A stretch of DNA of 64,000 nucleotides from Microstegium vimineum (taxonomy: Eukaryota > Streptophyta > Magnoliopsida > Poales > Poaceae), in NCBI GenBank assembly GCA_022036555.1, contig CM039122.1, positions 47,109,600 to 47,173,599 of the forward strand. Reading direction: 5' to 3'. Shown here piece after piece: positions 1 through 11,393 of this stretch. A program made the translations under genes and the position numbers. Under the pieces are notes generated by a model. It saw only the letters and a list, made by a program, of their open reading frames with translations, did no database searches and was not told the DNA's origin. Within the stretch, counting starts at the first letter, position 1; every line of letters begins with the position of its first letter.

Positions 1-12
1 AAAGGGGGAGAT
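1..12 (+). other. Polypurine tract of an LTR retrotransposon
   Basis: The first 12 bases are a purine-rich run (AAAGGGGGAGAT) directly before the TG that opens an LTR. This is the normal position of the primer for plus-strand DNA synthesis, and the same kind of tract borders the Sirevirus-like LTR at 25310. It shows that the body of this element lies upstream of the window. Confidence 0.8.
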
Positions 13-1914
13 TGAGAGTTCCCATATGTTTTGGTTTTGAGTAATTGATGAAACCCACCTAAGTACTAACCTTGATCTCTAAGTGTGAATCATGAGATAG
101 GTTGGTACATACCATGTGATGGAGCAAGGTGGATCAAGTGTGGATGACACAAGCTCTAGCATGGTGGTGGAAAGGAAAATGGTGTGAAGGCAAAGGTGAT
201 TGCTAGGAACCATTTTTGGTTTGGTGATCAAGACATCATAGAGGATGTGATCACATTTAGGATAGACAGCCGTACTATCAAGGAGGGAGCTCTTAAGTAT
301 GCTTACGGTTATGATGTGCCACTAGGTTCATATGCATTGCATTAAAATCAATTGAACTAGTGAAACAACCAACTTAATCCAAGATAATTGTGAACTAAAA
401 GCTAACACACATGCACAAGTGTAGGGATCACTTAGTGTTGGCTCTCGGAAGCTTGGAAGAAGTTGGAGAAGTGTTTGGGCAGCTGGAAGCAATCCGGACG
501 CAAGGGTTCTGGCCGACCGGACCAACGCGTGTGCGTCCGGTGGCAAACCCTTGCTGGCTCGGCTGGTGAGAGGCATCCGGACGCTGTTTGCCGTCCGGAT
601 GCAGAGCTCCGGACGCGCGTCCGGAGCCTGGCGCTCTCACGCAGGGTGATGGTCCGGACCATGAACCGGACTTGGGTTCGGAGGTGCTAAGGAGCTCAAG
701 CGAGCTCTCGGGTGCGCTCGGGCGCCCGGGAAAATATTTCCGGACGCAAGGAGCAGTGACTCCGGACCCTGTGAACAGGTGCGTCCGGAGCCACGTGGCA
801 AGCAACGGCAAAGGCGCGAAGCGGACGTTTTCAAACGGCAGGGGCACCGGACGCATGCGGCATAGTCCGGACGGCGCGTTGCGTGCGTCCGGAGGTCGCG
901 TCCGGAGCTTGCAAACAAAGGGTTTGCTCTTGGCTGGTGAAAGGTTCGGACACTGTTGATGGTCCGGACCCCATGTGTAAAGTGTGTCCGAAGGTCGCGC
1001 AGAGAGCTAGTTTTGGAGGCAAAACGGCTAGTTGTTGAGTGAGGGCTATATAAGTGATATGGCTGGCCCTTTGGGGCATCTCTTGCACATTCTACTCATT
1101 CACACATTTGTGCTTGCTTGAGAAGCTTCCACCACTCATCCTCTAAACATATTTGACATATTCTAGAGAGATAGAGTGAATCCAAGTGCATTGCTTTGTT
1201 GATTGCATCCTAGTGGCACTTGGTGATCGTCGTCATCGCGGAGCTCTTGTTATTCTTGGAGATTGCCATCTCCTAGACGGCTTGGTGCGACGAGGATCGT
1301 TGAGCGGAGGAAGGTGATTGTCTCCGGCTCCGATCGGTGGATTGTGAGGGGTTCTTGAACCTACCCCGCGGGAGATTCGCGAAAGGTATCTCTAGTGGAT
1401 TCCGCGTAGCTTGGGGATCCCCATCTTATGTTGGTTGTGTGGCACCCTTGAACGGGTTTGGCTTTGATTGCCAATTAGCGCGTGAACCTCCAAGTGGGTG
1501 TATCGCTACAACGAGGACTAGCTTGTTGGCAAACAAGTGAACCTCGGTAAAAAATATCGTGTCTCATTGTCTCTCTTCCGAGGATTCATCTTGTTATTGA
1601 TTGGTTATCTATTGGCTTATCGCTTCACGTTGGTATAACCATTCTATCTCTAGCTTTGCATTACATTCTTGCAAAGTAGAGCCTCTAGCTTAGCTTGTGT
1701 AGCTTAGTCTAGCATTACTAGTTATCTAGCTCTTGTGTGTGACATAGAACATATCTTGCTAGTAACTAGAATTGGTAGGTGGCTTACCTAACCTTAGTGC
1801 TAGTGCAAACTTGCTTATAGCCGTGTTTTATTCTAACAAGTTTGCTAAGTGTTGTTGTAAAATTTTTAATTAGGCTATTCACCCCCCCCCCTCTAGCCAT
1901 ACCTAGACCTTTCA
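13..1914 (+). mobile_element. 3' LTR of a Sirevirus-like Ty1/copia element
   Basis: A 1.9 kb LTR opens with TGAGAGTTCCC and closes with CTAGACCTTTCA, so it has TG..CA ends. The preceding polypurine tract marks it as a 3' LTR in + orientation. Positions 480-1010 are packed with TCCGGAC-type GC-rich repeats, and a TATA-like box (CTATATAAG) sits near 1046-1054, so repeats and promoter are in the usual U3 order. The stretch from about 1200 to 1914 matches the same part of the LTR at 34624-36449 closely, so both belong to one family. The LTR ends exactly where the DGD1-like exon begins. Its other target-site copy is outside the window. Confidence 0.85.
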
Positions 1915-2493
1915 AATGTCGTTGGTCTGGCTCCGGTGCTCGAACTCCTTGATGTTGTCGCGTATCATCCTGACCACCTCCCACTCCTTCCCCTCTTCCG
2001 CCTCCACCTCCCTGTTCCACACTACGCGCCTCCAGCGCTCCCTGCCATCCACTTCAGAGACGATGGTGTTGCGGATGGCGGTGATCCCGGAGAGGTCGAC
2101 ACGTCCCCCCGCCCTGCGCGGCGCCCACCCCTCAAGCACCCTGCGGCTGAGCTCCCGCTCCTGCAACACGTAGCGGCGGCGCAGCTCAGAGATCTTGGGC
2201 TGGATCTGTGTGCACACAAACTCGAGCTCGGCTATGGGCGCCCCCGTGGCGAGCGGCGGCGGGGAGGTCATCGCGGTGGAGGCGGACGCGACGAGGTTCT
2301 CGAGCTCGCGGTCCGCGAGCGTGCGGAGGGAATCGGCCCGCGCGCGCATGAGGCACAGGTCGGCAGTGGCGGAATCCCGCACCTCGCGCCACCCCTTTGA
2401 GAGGAACAAGAAGGCGTTGTCGTCGTCCCGCCCCACTCTGAAGCCGCCGCCGCCGATGAAGATCCACGGACGCGGCGACGCCCTCGCCTCCAT
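1915..2493 (-). pseudogene. DGD1: Truncated first exon of a digalactosyldiacylglycerol synthase 1-like gene
   Basis: An open frame from the ATG at 2493 reads about 190 codons leftwards until the retrotransposon LTR ends it; its stop codon lies in LTR sequence. The text, including SKGWREVRDSATADLCLMRA, RADSLRTLADRELENLVASA and the later KEWEVVRMIR and KEFEHRSQ, recalls the N-terminal region of plant DGD1, upstream of the glycosyltransferase domain. DGD1 makes digalactosyldiacylglycerol at the plastid envelope. No glycosyltransferase domain is present here. The exon is cut at about the usual first-exon end, so the rest may lie beyond the inserted element or be lost. I assign the family from memory; truncation is seen directly. 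Confidence 0.7.
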
Positions 2494-3617
2494 GGACAAT
2501 TCTGCAGTTAGAGTTTTGGCATTTTGCCGTTTGGGAGTCGCGACAACCAAGTCAATGGTGGATCGGGGCGGTAGAGGATGGGAGCGGGCGAGGACGACAA
2601 CGTCTAGTGAGGCCTTCTCCTTCTTAGCGCGGCCTTGCGGCGGCGGCGAGGATTCACGGCCGGGAGGGAGAGGAGGTCGCAGTGTGGGCTGCGCCTGCTA
2701 GGGAGCATTTTTCGCACGGGCCGCAGGCGCACGCGAGTCTCCTTCCTTTCACGATTGCGGGAGGACGTTGATTGCGGGGAGGTCACGTCACACGGGCCCA
2801 CATGTCGGCGCTGGAAAATAACTTCGCACGGGGAGGGACGTGTGGGCCGAAGGCAAAGGTCGCACGAAGGCGAAAGTCTTCATTTTGTTCTTTTTAAGTT
2901 GTAGAGAAAGTTGTAGAGAAGAGATATCATCATCTTTAGACATGCTGTTCACGAAAAGAGAAAATGCCATGTGCCAGACTCAAATTTAATATGCTTTGAT
3001 TTTCTATTTTTTTAAAAATTAAAATAGAAGTATCGAAGTATTGTATCGAGCAACGGGATCTTAAACCAGACAATACGATCCGGTTCATTTTCGCCTTCGC
3101 CTGGCCGGCGAAAAAGCGAAGGACCATCCCGTAAAGTTTTCGCATTGCTTAACATTGTCGCTTTGCCATGATGTTTGATCTCGCGCAAACTGGAGCCCGT
3201 CACGCCGCCTATCTCTCCGGTAGTCCGGTGTCACGGCAGGCCACACGCCCAATTCCCCGTGCCGGACGCCGTCCGCTCCACCCCGCCGTCCAGCCAACGC
3301 CAGGAAACGGAAAAGTGATTACTATCACCAATCGTTAAGCAACAGCGTAAACAGCTCATAAAAAAACCAATAGCGTGAAGATAGCGACACATGCGGCGGG
3401 AAAAACAGTGATTATTATTATTCCATAATTAACCAGATCGAATCGAAGAGGCAGAGAGGGAGGAGGGATCTCCGTCTCCACGCCGCGTCCTCCCGCACGA
3501 ATCCGCGCTGCGGCCAAGCCCCTAGCCACCCCCGCCCATTCATGGTGGGCGGGCCGTGAGATCTCTAGGGAGGCTCGTGGGCTTCGTCGGGCGGGGAGGG
3601 GAAGGGAGGAGCAAAAA
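2494..3617. other. Divergent intergenic region
   Basis: This lies between the DGD1-like exon (-) and the DeSI-like gene (+). The first 400 bases are GC-rich and the middle (about 2880-3060) is AT-rich. The last 190 bases before 3618 probably hold the 5' untranslated leader of the DeSI-like gene. Short open frames on both strands here show no recognisable protein text. I see no transposon ends. Confidence 0.5.
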
Positions 3618-5399
3618 ATGGGCGCCCGGAATAGCGCTGCCGCCACGCCGGTGCTGCTCAACGTGTACGACCTCACGGCCGCGAACGATTACCTCTACTG
3701 GCTCGGCTTCGGCGTCTTCCACTCCGGAATCGAAGGTTCCCATGGCGATCTATGCTCTTCCCTTTTCCTTTTTTATCGCTTCTGCTACGTTAGAATGATG
3801 GATTATCAGCATGATGCTGTTTTTTTTATTATTGTTGTTTTATGATCAAATCAATAGGATAGTATATTCTTCGGAACAAAATGTATTGGGATGGCTGATC
3901 AATGAGAAAAAGCGGGCGGGGAAATGAAGATTATATATAGAAATAATAACACTGTCCTGTCTTAGCAAGAATTTCAAGGAGAATCGTGTCTGGACTCCAA
4001 AAATGATCACTTCTGCTCTTCAACCTTCCTTGATTACATGGATGGATTGCTACAACTCGCGAATCCCTGAATGAACACTGCTTTTTAAATTTTTTCATCT
4101 ATGTCTGCATTTTCCAAGATCTATCCCTGAATCAGCGCCGCGATATTTCAGTATCTAATAACTAATTTACAGAAGGTTTTCATTTTTTTCTCCTCTTCAA
4201 AATGAACAGTCCATGGCACGGAATATGGATTTGGAGCCCACGACTACCCATCCAGTGGTGTGTTTGAGGTGGAATCAAAGAGTTGCCCTGGCTTTATCTA
4301 TAGAAGAACGGTGTGGCTAGGCACAACAGACATGTCTCACGAAGAATTCCGGTCATTTATTGAAAAACTCACAGGGGAATATCATGGCAACACATATCAT
4401 TTGATAAATAAGAACTGCAATCACTTCACAGATGATGTCTGCCAGAGCTTAACTGGGAAGCCCATACCTTCATGGGTGAATAGGCTTGCGAGAGTAGGTT
4501 GGTAACAGCGTCACTGCCGTTTTGTTATTTGTTTGCTTCCTCTTTTCTTTATGCTTGAAACTACAGGCAGCTGACTGTATCTTTTCTCAAAAACTTAGGC
4601 TCAGTTTTTGATTGTCTTCTACCAGAAAGCGTTCAAGTTTCTCCTGTAGGTCGTGTCCCAACTCGTCGTCAAATATCTGGTCAGTATCTACCTGAATTCT
4701 CAATTGCCTGCTTCTTTCTGTTTCTAGGATTTCAATTTAATGTTCAAATTGTATTGTATCTACCTGAGAACAATAGCCTGTTGCGCATGATTCAACTCAG
4801 TTTATAGTTTCAAACTTTCAATACTGTGTTATGCTACTTGCACGAAAATGTGTCATTGACATGGAACATTTGTTTCTTTCTAGTCTTGCTCAGTATTGCG
4901 ATATTTTACCTTCTCTGTGAACAGTGGGTTTTCTTAATTCTCAATTTGTTAATTTAGCTGTATGTATCTGCACCGGTTCCATGGAGATTAAATGAAGTTT
5001 TACTTTCTTATGTGCTAATCAGAGCATTGGACATGTTGCATGTCTCATTTCACACACAATTATTGGTGTTATAAATCTCAACATGTTATGAAAAAATTCA
5101 ATATATTTCAGAAATCAATATTACTAGGCAACTCCTCTATAATGATCGTTTTTATGCAAATGCCAAACAAATATAGAGGAGGATTCATAGATATTATCTT
5201 CCACTACTTACAATCTTGTTAACCATCTTGTCTATTTCTCTTAAAATATTACTCAGATGATGATTTGTATTCAATACATTCACCAATCATTGGGGAAAGC
5301 GACAACGATGAGGATGAGGCCAAACATCTGCTGCCAGCTCCATCCAACGACCTGCATTCTGTAGATGTACCACCAAAACTAGCGAAAGATCTTCTCTGA
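3618..5399 (+). CDS. DeSI-like PPPDE-type deSUMOylating isopeptidase
   Basis: Four exons give 209 residues: 3618-3735, 4210-4497, 4599-4679 and 5257-5399. All introns are GT..AG and all three junctions are in phase 1. The protein has the PPPDE thiol peptidase fold of DeSI proteins, which in animals remove SUMO from substrates. The catalytic pair is visible: His35 in GVFHSGIE and Cys109 in NKNCNHF. Other family text includes VLLNVYDLT, EYGFGAHDYPSSGVFEVE and TGKPIPSWVNRLARVG. The tail after about residue 165 is acidic and low in complexity (ESDNDEDEAK), as in plant members. The start was chosen because it precedes the conserved LLNVYDLT strand by 13 residues and is the first ATG after the leader. 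Plant members of this branch are mostly uncharacterised, so isopeptidase activity is inferred from family. Confidence 0.9.
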
Positions 5400-5872
5400 A
5401 TCACTCCATGTTCATAGGCGCCAACCATACTGTAACTTAAGTCGTATAGCTATTGGTGCTCAAGTGGTTCTAAAAGATGGCTTCACACAGATAGGAATTG
5501 ACCATCTTTCATTAAAGATAAAGCTCTAATGGCTTGTGGTTTACTAGTTTGCACTTTCACTTTGCTGTCCCATCTTAGCAAACGGTTGTCATCTATGGTA
5601 GCAGGTGGCATGATTGTTGCTCTGCCATTTAGCACATCTGGAAATTGCAAATTTGGTATGTGGGGTTCCGGTACCTGTTAGGAATTAGGACTGTCGATGC
5701 TTCTTGAGCCCAGTGTTGAAGGCAGAGACTATAACATTTTACTATCAAACGAGTGTACATGTGTATAGGGTTTTCGATCGATGGTTTGTGCGGTTGATAA
5801 GTCCATTGAAGTTATTTTGTTACGAGAGCAAAAAAAATTTACCATAGCTCCGTGCATTAATATCACAGTATA
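5400..5872. other. 3' untranslated region and downstream spacer of the DeSI-like gene
   Basis: The 470 bases after the stop are AT-rich with no open frame or transposon ends. They probably hold the 3' UTR. The TA at 5871-5872 is the target site of the MITE that follows. Confidence 0.5.
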
Positions 5873-8800
5873 CTCGTTCTGTCCCAAAACAAGTGTCGCT
5901 ATGGTAGTCGTGCCGATTATTTTTTTATTTTAATTAGATTTATAGAAAATATTAGCAACATTTGTGTGACAGAACCTTTTAAGAAAGGGCCCACTTGTCA
6001 GGATTAATAGTCTATCTGACTTAATCCCAAACAAATGATCCAATCCTTAATTAGTATGTCAGGTGTCACCACTTTACAGCGGATCATTCACCTCTCTCCG
6101 AGAAGGATCTCCTCATTACAAACATTGCAGAAGTAATACGAGAAATTTATATTATATCAAAGTAGTGGAAATTTAGTGTCATATTACAAACCACAAGTTT
6201 TGAAACATAACTTAAGTGGCATACCGCTTAAAGCACACATATGACTACTTTTCTCTGGATCCTCCATCCGAGAACGGGGGCCCGCCACCCGAGAGCACAG
6301 TACACCTCCATCCAGTTCGCTAATTTGGAGGGTACACACTACTCTCGCCATCTCTCCACTCCCAGTGCGGGTTAACCGTCCTTTAGACTGGATTAGCCAG
6401 AGGCCAGCTTCCCAAAAGGTATATGATAAGTACTCCAAAGTCACAACCCTAGTCATGCGACAACGGCAAGGCCCTAACGACACAGGCGGAAAGAACTCGC
6501 TCACCAGACACCGCTGATTGCTCTCCAACACCGTGTCCGCCCGGTCACGAATTATTACTTCCAACAACACACCCTTTCTCAAAGGATCATAACCATTTGC
6601 CGAAACAATACGCTATGGGTAAGTGACAGGAAATCACCTACTAGAAAATTCTAAGCATACTAAGCATTTTAGCCAAAAGTTTTCATCTTTTAAAAGTGTC
6701 AAGGTAGAGGGTACAAGTAACCAAGGATAAGGCTATGCTTTAAGTGGGAATTTAATAAAGTAAGAATAACGCAATAATAACCATAAGTGTATTTAAATAA
6801 AATATTTTAAATACAAGGTAGGGTTTGAATGCACCGGGGCTTGCCTTGGTTGGAGGGATACACAAACTCAGGCTCAGATTCAACAAGAGAGAAATCCCCT
6901 TCACAAGATGGATTATCCAACCCAACCAACGAACAATCTACACGATATAATGATATGCTTAGATGATGCTTGAAATGATAGACATGATGATTTGCAACAC
7001 ACAAACATCACTTAAAATATGAACAAAACAGATTAAACACCTTGAGTATAACTTTCCTTCATGAAAGAAAAGTTAAACTAAAACATAAAGTAAGTTAATT
7101 AAACTATGAAATAAAAGATTATCTAGTTTAATAATTATGTCCAAAAGAACTGAGTAAACAGCAATACATCAACCATGTCCATACTATGGTTGTCACTGGA
7201 CAATTGACCATTAACACCAAACAATTTAAAATCAATCAAAACCTAAAGTCATTAGGGTTTCTAATCATTTTATAATTAATTATACAAATAGCCATGTTCA
7301 ACAGTTCATCCAAAAATTCCCAAACTTTTTATACAGCAAGATACAAGTATATAAAGGTTACACAAAAATTCCCAGAATTTTTGGAGAATTACACACAACA
7401 TGAAAAATCATGGAAAAGCAATTTTTCAATTACTTTGAACATTTTTACAGGATTAAAAATGTACTGAACATGGACATGTTATATTTTTATTAAATACTAC
7501 ACATCACAGAGAGCATACACAATTTTTTACAGAATTTAATATTGCACAGAAATAAACATATGAAAATAACAAAACACAGAACTGTTCAAAACAAGAAATT
7601 AAGAAAACTCTTTGGAACCAGCCGCTAACAGCTGGGTCCCGCCTGTCAGCGACTCCAGAACAGAGCAGCGGCGCCGGTGACCACAAAACACGACGGCGCA
7701 TCGCCGGCGGTGAACCAAACGGTGAACCGACTCTTGCGCTGGACTCAACACTTCACCCCGAACCCAACAAGGTACGATACGTCCACTTCCATCCCTCGAA
7801 AACCCTCGCCGGCGGCAATGGCGGCAACCCACGCTCGGTCGCGCATGCACCGGCGAGTAGAGACAAGCGCCGGAGAAACCAAGCATCGCAACCGACTCAA
7901 GAAGCAAACACGAGCACAACGCACAACCGAAACGAGGCTAAAACCTCCAGGACTGACCTTACCGACGATCATGGCGACACTCCGCTTGCGGCCGCACATG
8001 CGCCGGCAAACCCAAGCCATAATCGGCTCAACCAACTACCCCAGCATGATTAGCGGCCTCTAAACAACGCGGACCGCAACAAGAAAGAAGCAAACGCTTA
8101 ACAGAACGACCTCGCCGACGACCATGGCGGACGGCGGAGATCTGCGCGTCACACGCCGGCGAACACATGCACGCGCTCAAACAACCAATAGCGCGAACGG
8201 ACTCAGGACGACTAGTCGAAGCTAGTGCGAAACTCGGACTCGAAAAAGATGGACTAACACGTCCCGACGACGAACGCACCGCCGCGACAACCATGAACTG
8301 CGGCGGAGCTCCCGAACAGAGCACGGCGGCTCGATTCAAGAAAAATCAACCGCGCGGATAGTTCGAGGTGCTTACGCCAGTTGTGGAACACTTGCTAGCG
8401 TGGCCGGAGATGAAGCAGAACGACCGGTCGACGAAGACCGAGCCGACGGAAATGGCAAACAGGGCGGTAATGATGGCGTTCCCGGAGCTGTAGGCTACCA
8501 AAGAAGAAACAGCGAAGCCGACGAGGATCAGCGATGAACGGAGAAGATGAAACGAGAAAGAAACAATGTGGCTCCTGGTTAGCCCGGACGACGACGGACC
8601 AGAGAGGTGGCGCTTTCGCCGGAGCCGAGGAAGATGAAGCTGCTTCAACCACTGCTCGGCTGCTTCAACCAAGCGACCCAGAAGATGCGCGAGATCAAGG
8701 CGAATACATAGGTAGTGGATTGGAAGGTTGGCAGTGGCTGGAATGCTCGCGCGAGCTCGGCGACCCGAGCAGAGCAGAACGAGCGACGTCGAAGCGTGGA

Positions 8801-9669
8801 AAGAGTGGCAAGGGGTGGATGTCGTCCCGTTTTGAAGAGTACGGAGTGTGCGCGATGATGCCACGCACACGATGGGACGCTCGTCGATGACATTAGGCGC
8901 GCTGTGACGTCGGCAGGTGGCCGGCCAGGTGTCGGCGCTGGTGAGTTCGACCGACATGCAGGTGTTCGATGAATTGACTGAACTGCCCTTGCTACTACTT
9001 TGCAATTTTCTCAAGCTTCCAAGGGTTTTCATGAAAAACTTAGAACACCAAAGTTTCTCCAAATATCATGATCTACACTTTTGGCAACATGCACATTTTC
9101 AAATTCGTCCTAGAAATAAAAATGCATTTTTGGAATTTGAAACCCTTTTTAATTACTTTAAAAACTTGAATAACACTTGCAAAACTGCAAACACAACAAA
9201 AGTAATTCAAATAGAGCTCTATCACATTGCTTAAACAACCATATGCAAATTCTTTATAGATTTTGAAAAACATGTTTAGGGTTGAATCCACCCTCCTTTG
9301 GTAATTAGGGTTTGGATTAAAATTTGAAATTTTGAATTTGAAAAGATGACCAGCATCCATACAAATGATCAAACACAACCAAATAAACTTATTTTATTTC
9401 AATGCATAACAAGGTTCTCAATCAAATGAATGATGCTTAATGCATATGATGATATGATCAAGTTTTAATTAATTGCTTAAACACCAGGGGTGTTACAATT
9501 TGTATCTTAAACAAGATTTTTATAAAAATAGAATCAATGAACTATCTAATAATACTAATTATGTATTATAAATACTAATATTTTCTCTTGTATATATATT
9601 TGATCGAAGTTAAACGTGTTTAACTTATAGGGAAACGAGAACAACACTTATTATTTTAGACGGTGGGAG
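5873..9669. mobile_element. Stowaway-like (Tc1/mariner) MITE, split by a later insertion
   Basis: The left end (CTCGTTCTGTCCCAAAACAAG) and right end (inverse of CTCCCACCGTCTAAAATAATA) form imperfect terminal inverted repeats of the Stowaway consensus type, flanked by TA on both sides (5871-5872 and 9670-9671). Only 5873-5964 and 9503-9669 belong to the MITE, about 260 bp in all. The 3.5 kb between them is a separate element with its own target-site duplication. Confidence 0.75.
5965..9497. mobile_element. Probable 3.5 kb solo LTR with perfect 5-bp target duplication
   Basis: The segment begins TGTGACAGAACC and ends GGGGTGTTACA, so it has TG..CA ends, and both sides carry the same 5 bases, ATTTG (5960-5964 and 9498-9502). 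A 5-bp duplication with TG..CA ends is the mark of LTR-retrotransposon integration. I see no gag or pol text, no primer-binding site and no second copy of the first bases inside. That fits a solo LTR left by recombination between two long LTRs of a Ty3/gypsy element; some grass gypsy lineages have LTRs over 3 kb. A large non-autonomous element is the alternative. Open frames at 7600-8990 look like chance products of its GC-rich part. Confidence 0.7.
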
Positions 9670-10051
9670 TAGCTACCCTCATGCTGAGCTAAGAGCTTAT
9701 TTTAAGGAAACTAGATTCAAAATAATATATGATTTTGCATCTTATAATGTATCAAAATGTCTTAGACTATCGGCTCACCAGGGTGCTAATTTGAAATTTT
9801 GAATGATGTTTGAGTACTCCCTTTATCTAAAAAATGCAGTTCTAGTATTCACGTGTTGTTTTAAACTGGTCTCATTGAATTTTTTATAGGAATTTCACGT
9901 GTATTAAATAAGATAATATATCATATAGTCATAGTATGATGAAGAGAGATAAGATAAAAAATTTATAAGATGAAATGAGTTTTACGAGTTTGAAACTTGT
10001 TTACACCATTTTCAACATGTGAAACCTTCACTGGCCTACAAATACAACTAA
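9670..10051. other. Spacer between MITEs
   Basis: AT-rich spacer. A single MITE-like left end (ACTCCCTTTATCTAAAAAATG) near 9834 has no matching right end that I could find. No coding text is seen. Confidence 0.4.
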
Positions 10052-10242
10052 GAGTCTGTTTGGTTCCTACCTCCTAAACTAAAGTGGACTAAACTTTAAT
10101 TAATTTAGGGACTAAAGTACCAAACAAACTGACTAAAAAGTGATTAAAACACTTTAGTTTCACTAGTCACTCAAGAGGTACTAAAAGATGACTAAAATAT
10201 TTTAGTCCACTTTAATTTAGGAGGTGTGAACCAAACAAGGCC
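10052..10242. mobile_element. Tourist-like MITE with TAA target duplication
   Basis: A 191-bp element. The left arm (CTGTTTGGTTCCTACCTCCT, then AAACTAAAGTGGACTAAA) is mirrored at the right end by the inverse of TTGTTTGGTTCACACCTCCT and onward. TAA flanks both ends (10049-10051 and 10243-10245), which fits the PIF/Harbinger superfamily. Confidence 0.75.
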
Positions 10243-10263
10243 TAAGTGTGATATTACCATATA

Positions 10264-10724
10264 CTCCCTCTGTCCCTTTAGGGCACTCCCAATGCAGACT
10301 CTATCATAGAGTCTAAACCTATTTATTACCTCAAATATTATGGACTTGGAGTCTAAATAAGACTTGGAGTCTTATTTTTTTTATATTCTCTCTTCAATAA
10401 ATATACTGTCATATTAGCAAAATATCATAACTAAGTGATAATAAATACTCTTAGACTCTATGATAAGTTTTGTATTGGGAGTGCCCTTATAATTGTCGTT
10501 TTAGCTTCAAAAAGTTGTCCCCCCAAATGAGTGTCGTTTTAGCATGTCCATACATGTTCCCCTCCTAGCTTCCCATTCCCACCACCATGAAGAGTATGGA
10601 CGTTTAATGTAACATGGTGTAATGCTACATTGACTGATTGGTATAGGGTAACCTAGGTCTACTTTTTGCATTCTTGGTATTAACGTCCAAAGCTAAAACG
10701 ACGGTAAAAAAGGGACAAAGGGAG
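10264..10724. mobile_element. Stowaway-like MITE carrying a nested Tourist
   Basis: Ends CTCCCTCTGTCCCTTTA and the inverse of CTCCCTTTGTCCCTTTTTT, flanked by TA (10262-10263 and 10725-10726). Both arms continue with a matching GTCGTTTTAGCTT sequence. Without the nested 206-bp element and one target copy, the MITE is about 250 bp, which is typical. Confidence 0.8.
10281..10486. mobile_element. Tourist-like MITE nested in the Stowaway
   Basis: A 206-bp element with terminal inverted repeats GGGCACTCCCAAT and the inverse of ATTGGGAGTGCCC, followed inward by inverted GACTCTATCATAGAGTCTAA-type arms. TTA flanks both ends (10278-10280 and 10487-10489). It lies wholly inside the MITE at 10264-10724, so it inserted later. 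Confidence 0.85.
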
Positions 10725-10758
10725 TATAAGTGTATCATGCGTATTGAGTTTATAAGTA

Positions 10759-11018
10759 CTCCCTTCGTACTCAAAAATATTATCGTTTAGGACAAGGTTT
10801 TAGTTAAACATTGGGAATATAAATCATGAATATCTTTTACGTTGTTGAGTTTGAAAATGTAAAAATCATATCAATAGATTTGTCTTAAAAAATACTTTCA
10901 TAAAAGTATACGTATATTATATTTTAATAAATATTTTTCAAAAAATAAGTGGTCAAAGTTACACCTTGAAGACCGTACCGTTTTCTAAAACGACAACCTT
11001 TTTTTAGTATGGAGGGAG
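10759..11018. mobile_element. Stowaway-like MITE
   Basis: Ends CTCCCTTCGTACTCAAAAATA and the inverse of CTCCCTCCATACTAAAAAAAG, flanked by TA (10757-10758 and 11019-11020). The 260-bp AT-rich interior has no coding text. Confidence 0.8.
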
Positions 11019-11393
11019 TATAATCCAATCAACATATCCAAAAATAAAATGAATAAGAGGATACGTACTTTTTATTGTATGCTATTTTTTTCAAAAAAAA
11101 GAAATATATGTGAGAATTGTATTTTTCGAGGACGGAGGCTAGGCCACGCAACTCACGGAGACACCACTCTTCTGTATCTCGGGATTCACCCAGTTCGGGT
11201 AGTTAAATGGAGGAAATCTTTTCAAGGGTGGCAAATGGATGATTGCTGAACCCTGAACGATAGGGGAGCAAATTCTGAAATTTTCATCTAGAAAAACCCT
11301 AGCCGGCGCCGGCGAAGGTCAGAAGGCGTTGGCGCACGGGGGCAGCCGCCGCTCGGGCCTGGGGCGCTGTCGCAATAGGAGAGGGTCAGAGAG
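11019..11393 (+). promoter_or_regulatory. Upstream region and leader of the EMG1 gene
   Basis: The region turns from AT-rich to GC-rich at about 11290, where AAAAACCCTAGCCGGCGCCG occurs. AAACCCTA-type (telo-box) motifs close to the start are common in plant genes for ribosome production, which fits the EMG1 gene that follows. The assignment as a regulatory motif is inference from sequence and gene class. No clear TATA box is seen. Confidence 0.45.

Noticed and set aside
480..1010. CCGGAC-rich repeats as a possible CRISPR array
   Set aside because: The repeats are short, unevenly spaced and have no constant spacer length. They recur in every LTR of the family, in a eukaryotic genome.
8346..9062. 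238-residue open frame on the - strand
   Set aside because: It lies inside the probable solo LTR, shows no domain text, and overlaps several other frames on both strands, as expected of GC-rich chance frames.
9834..10020. Another Stowaway-like MITE
   Set aside because: Only a left-end-like sequence is present and no right end or second TA could be found.
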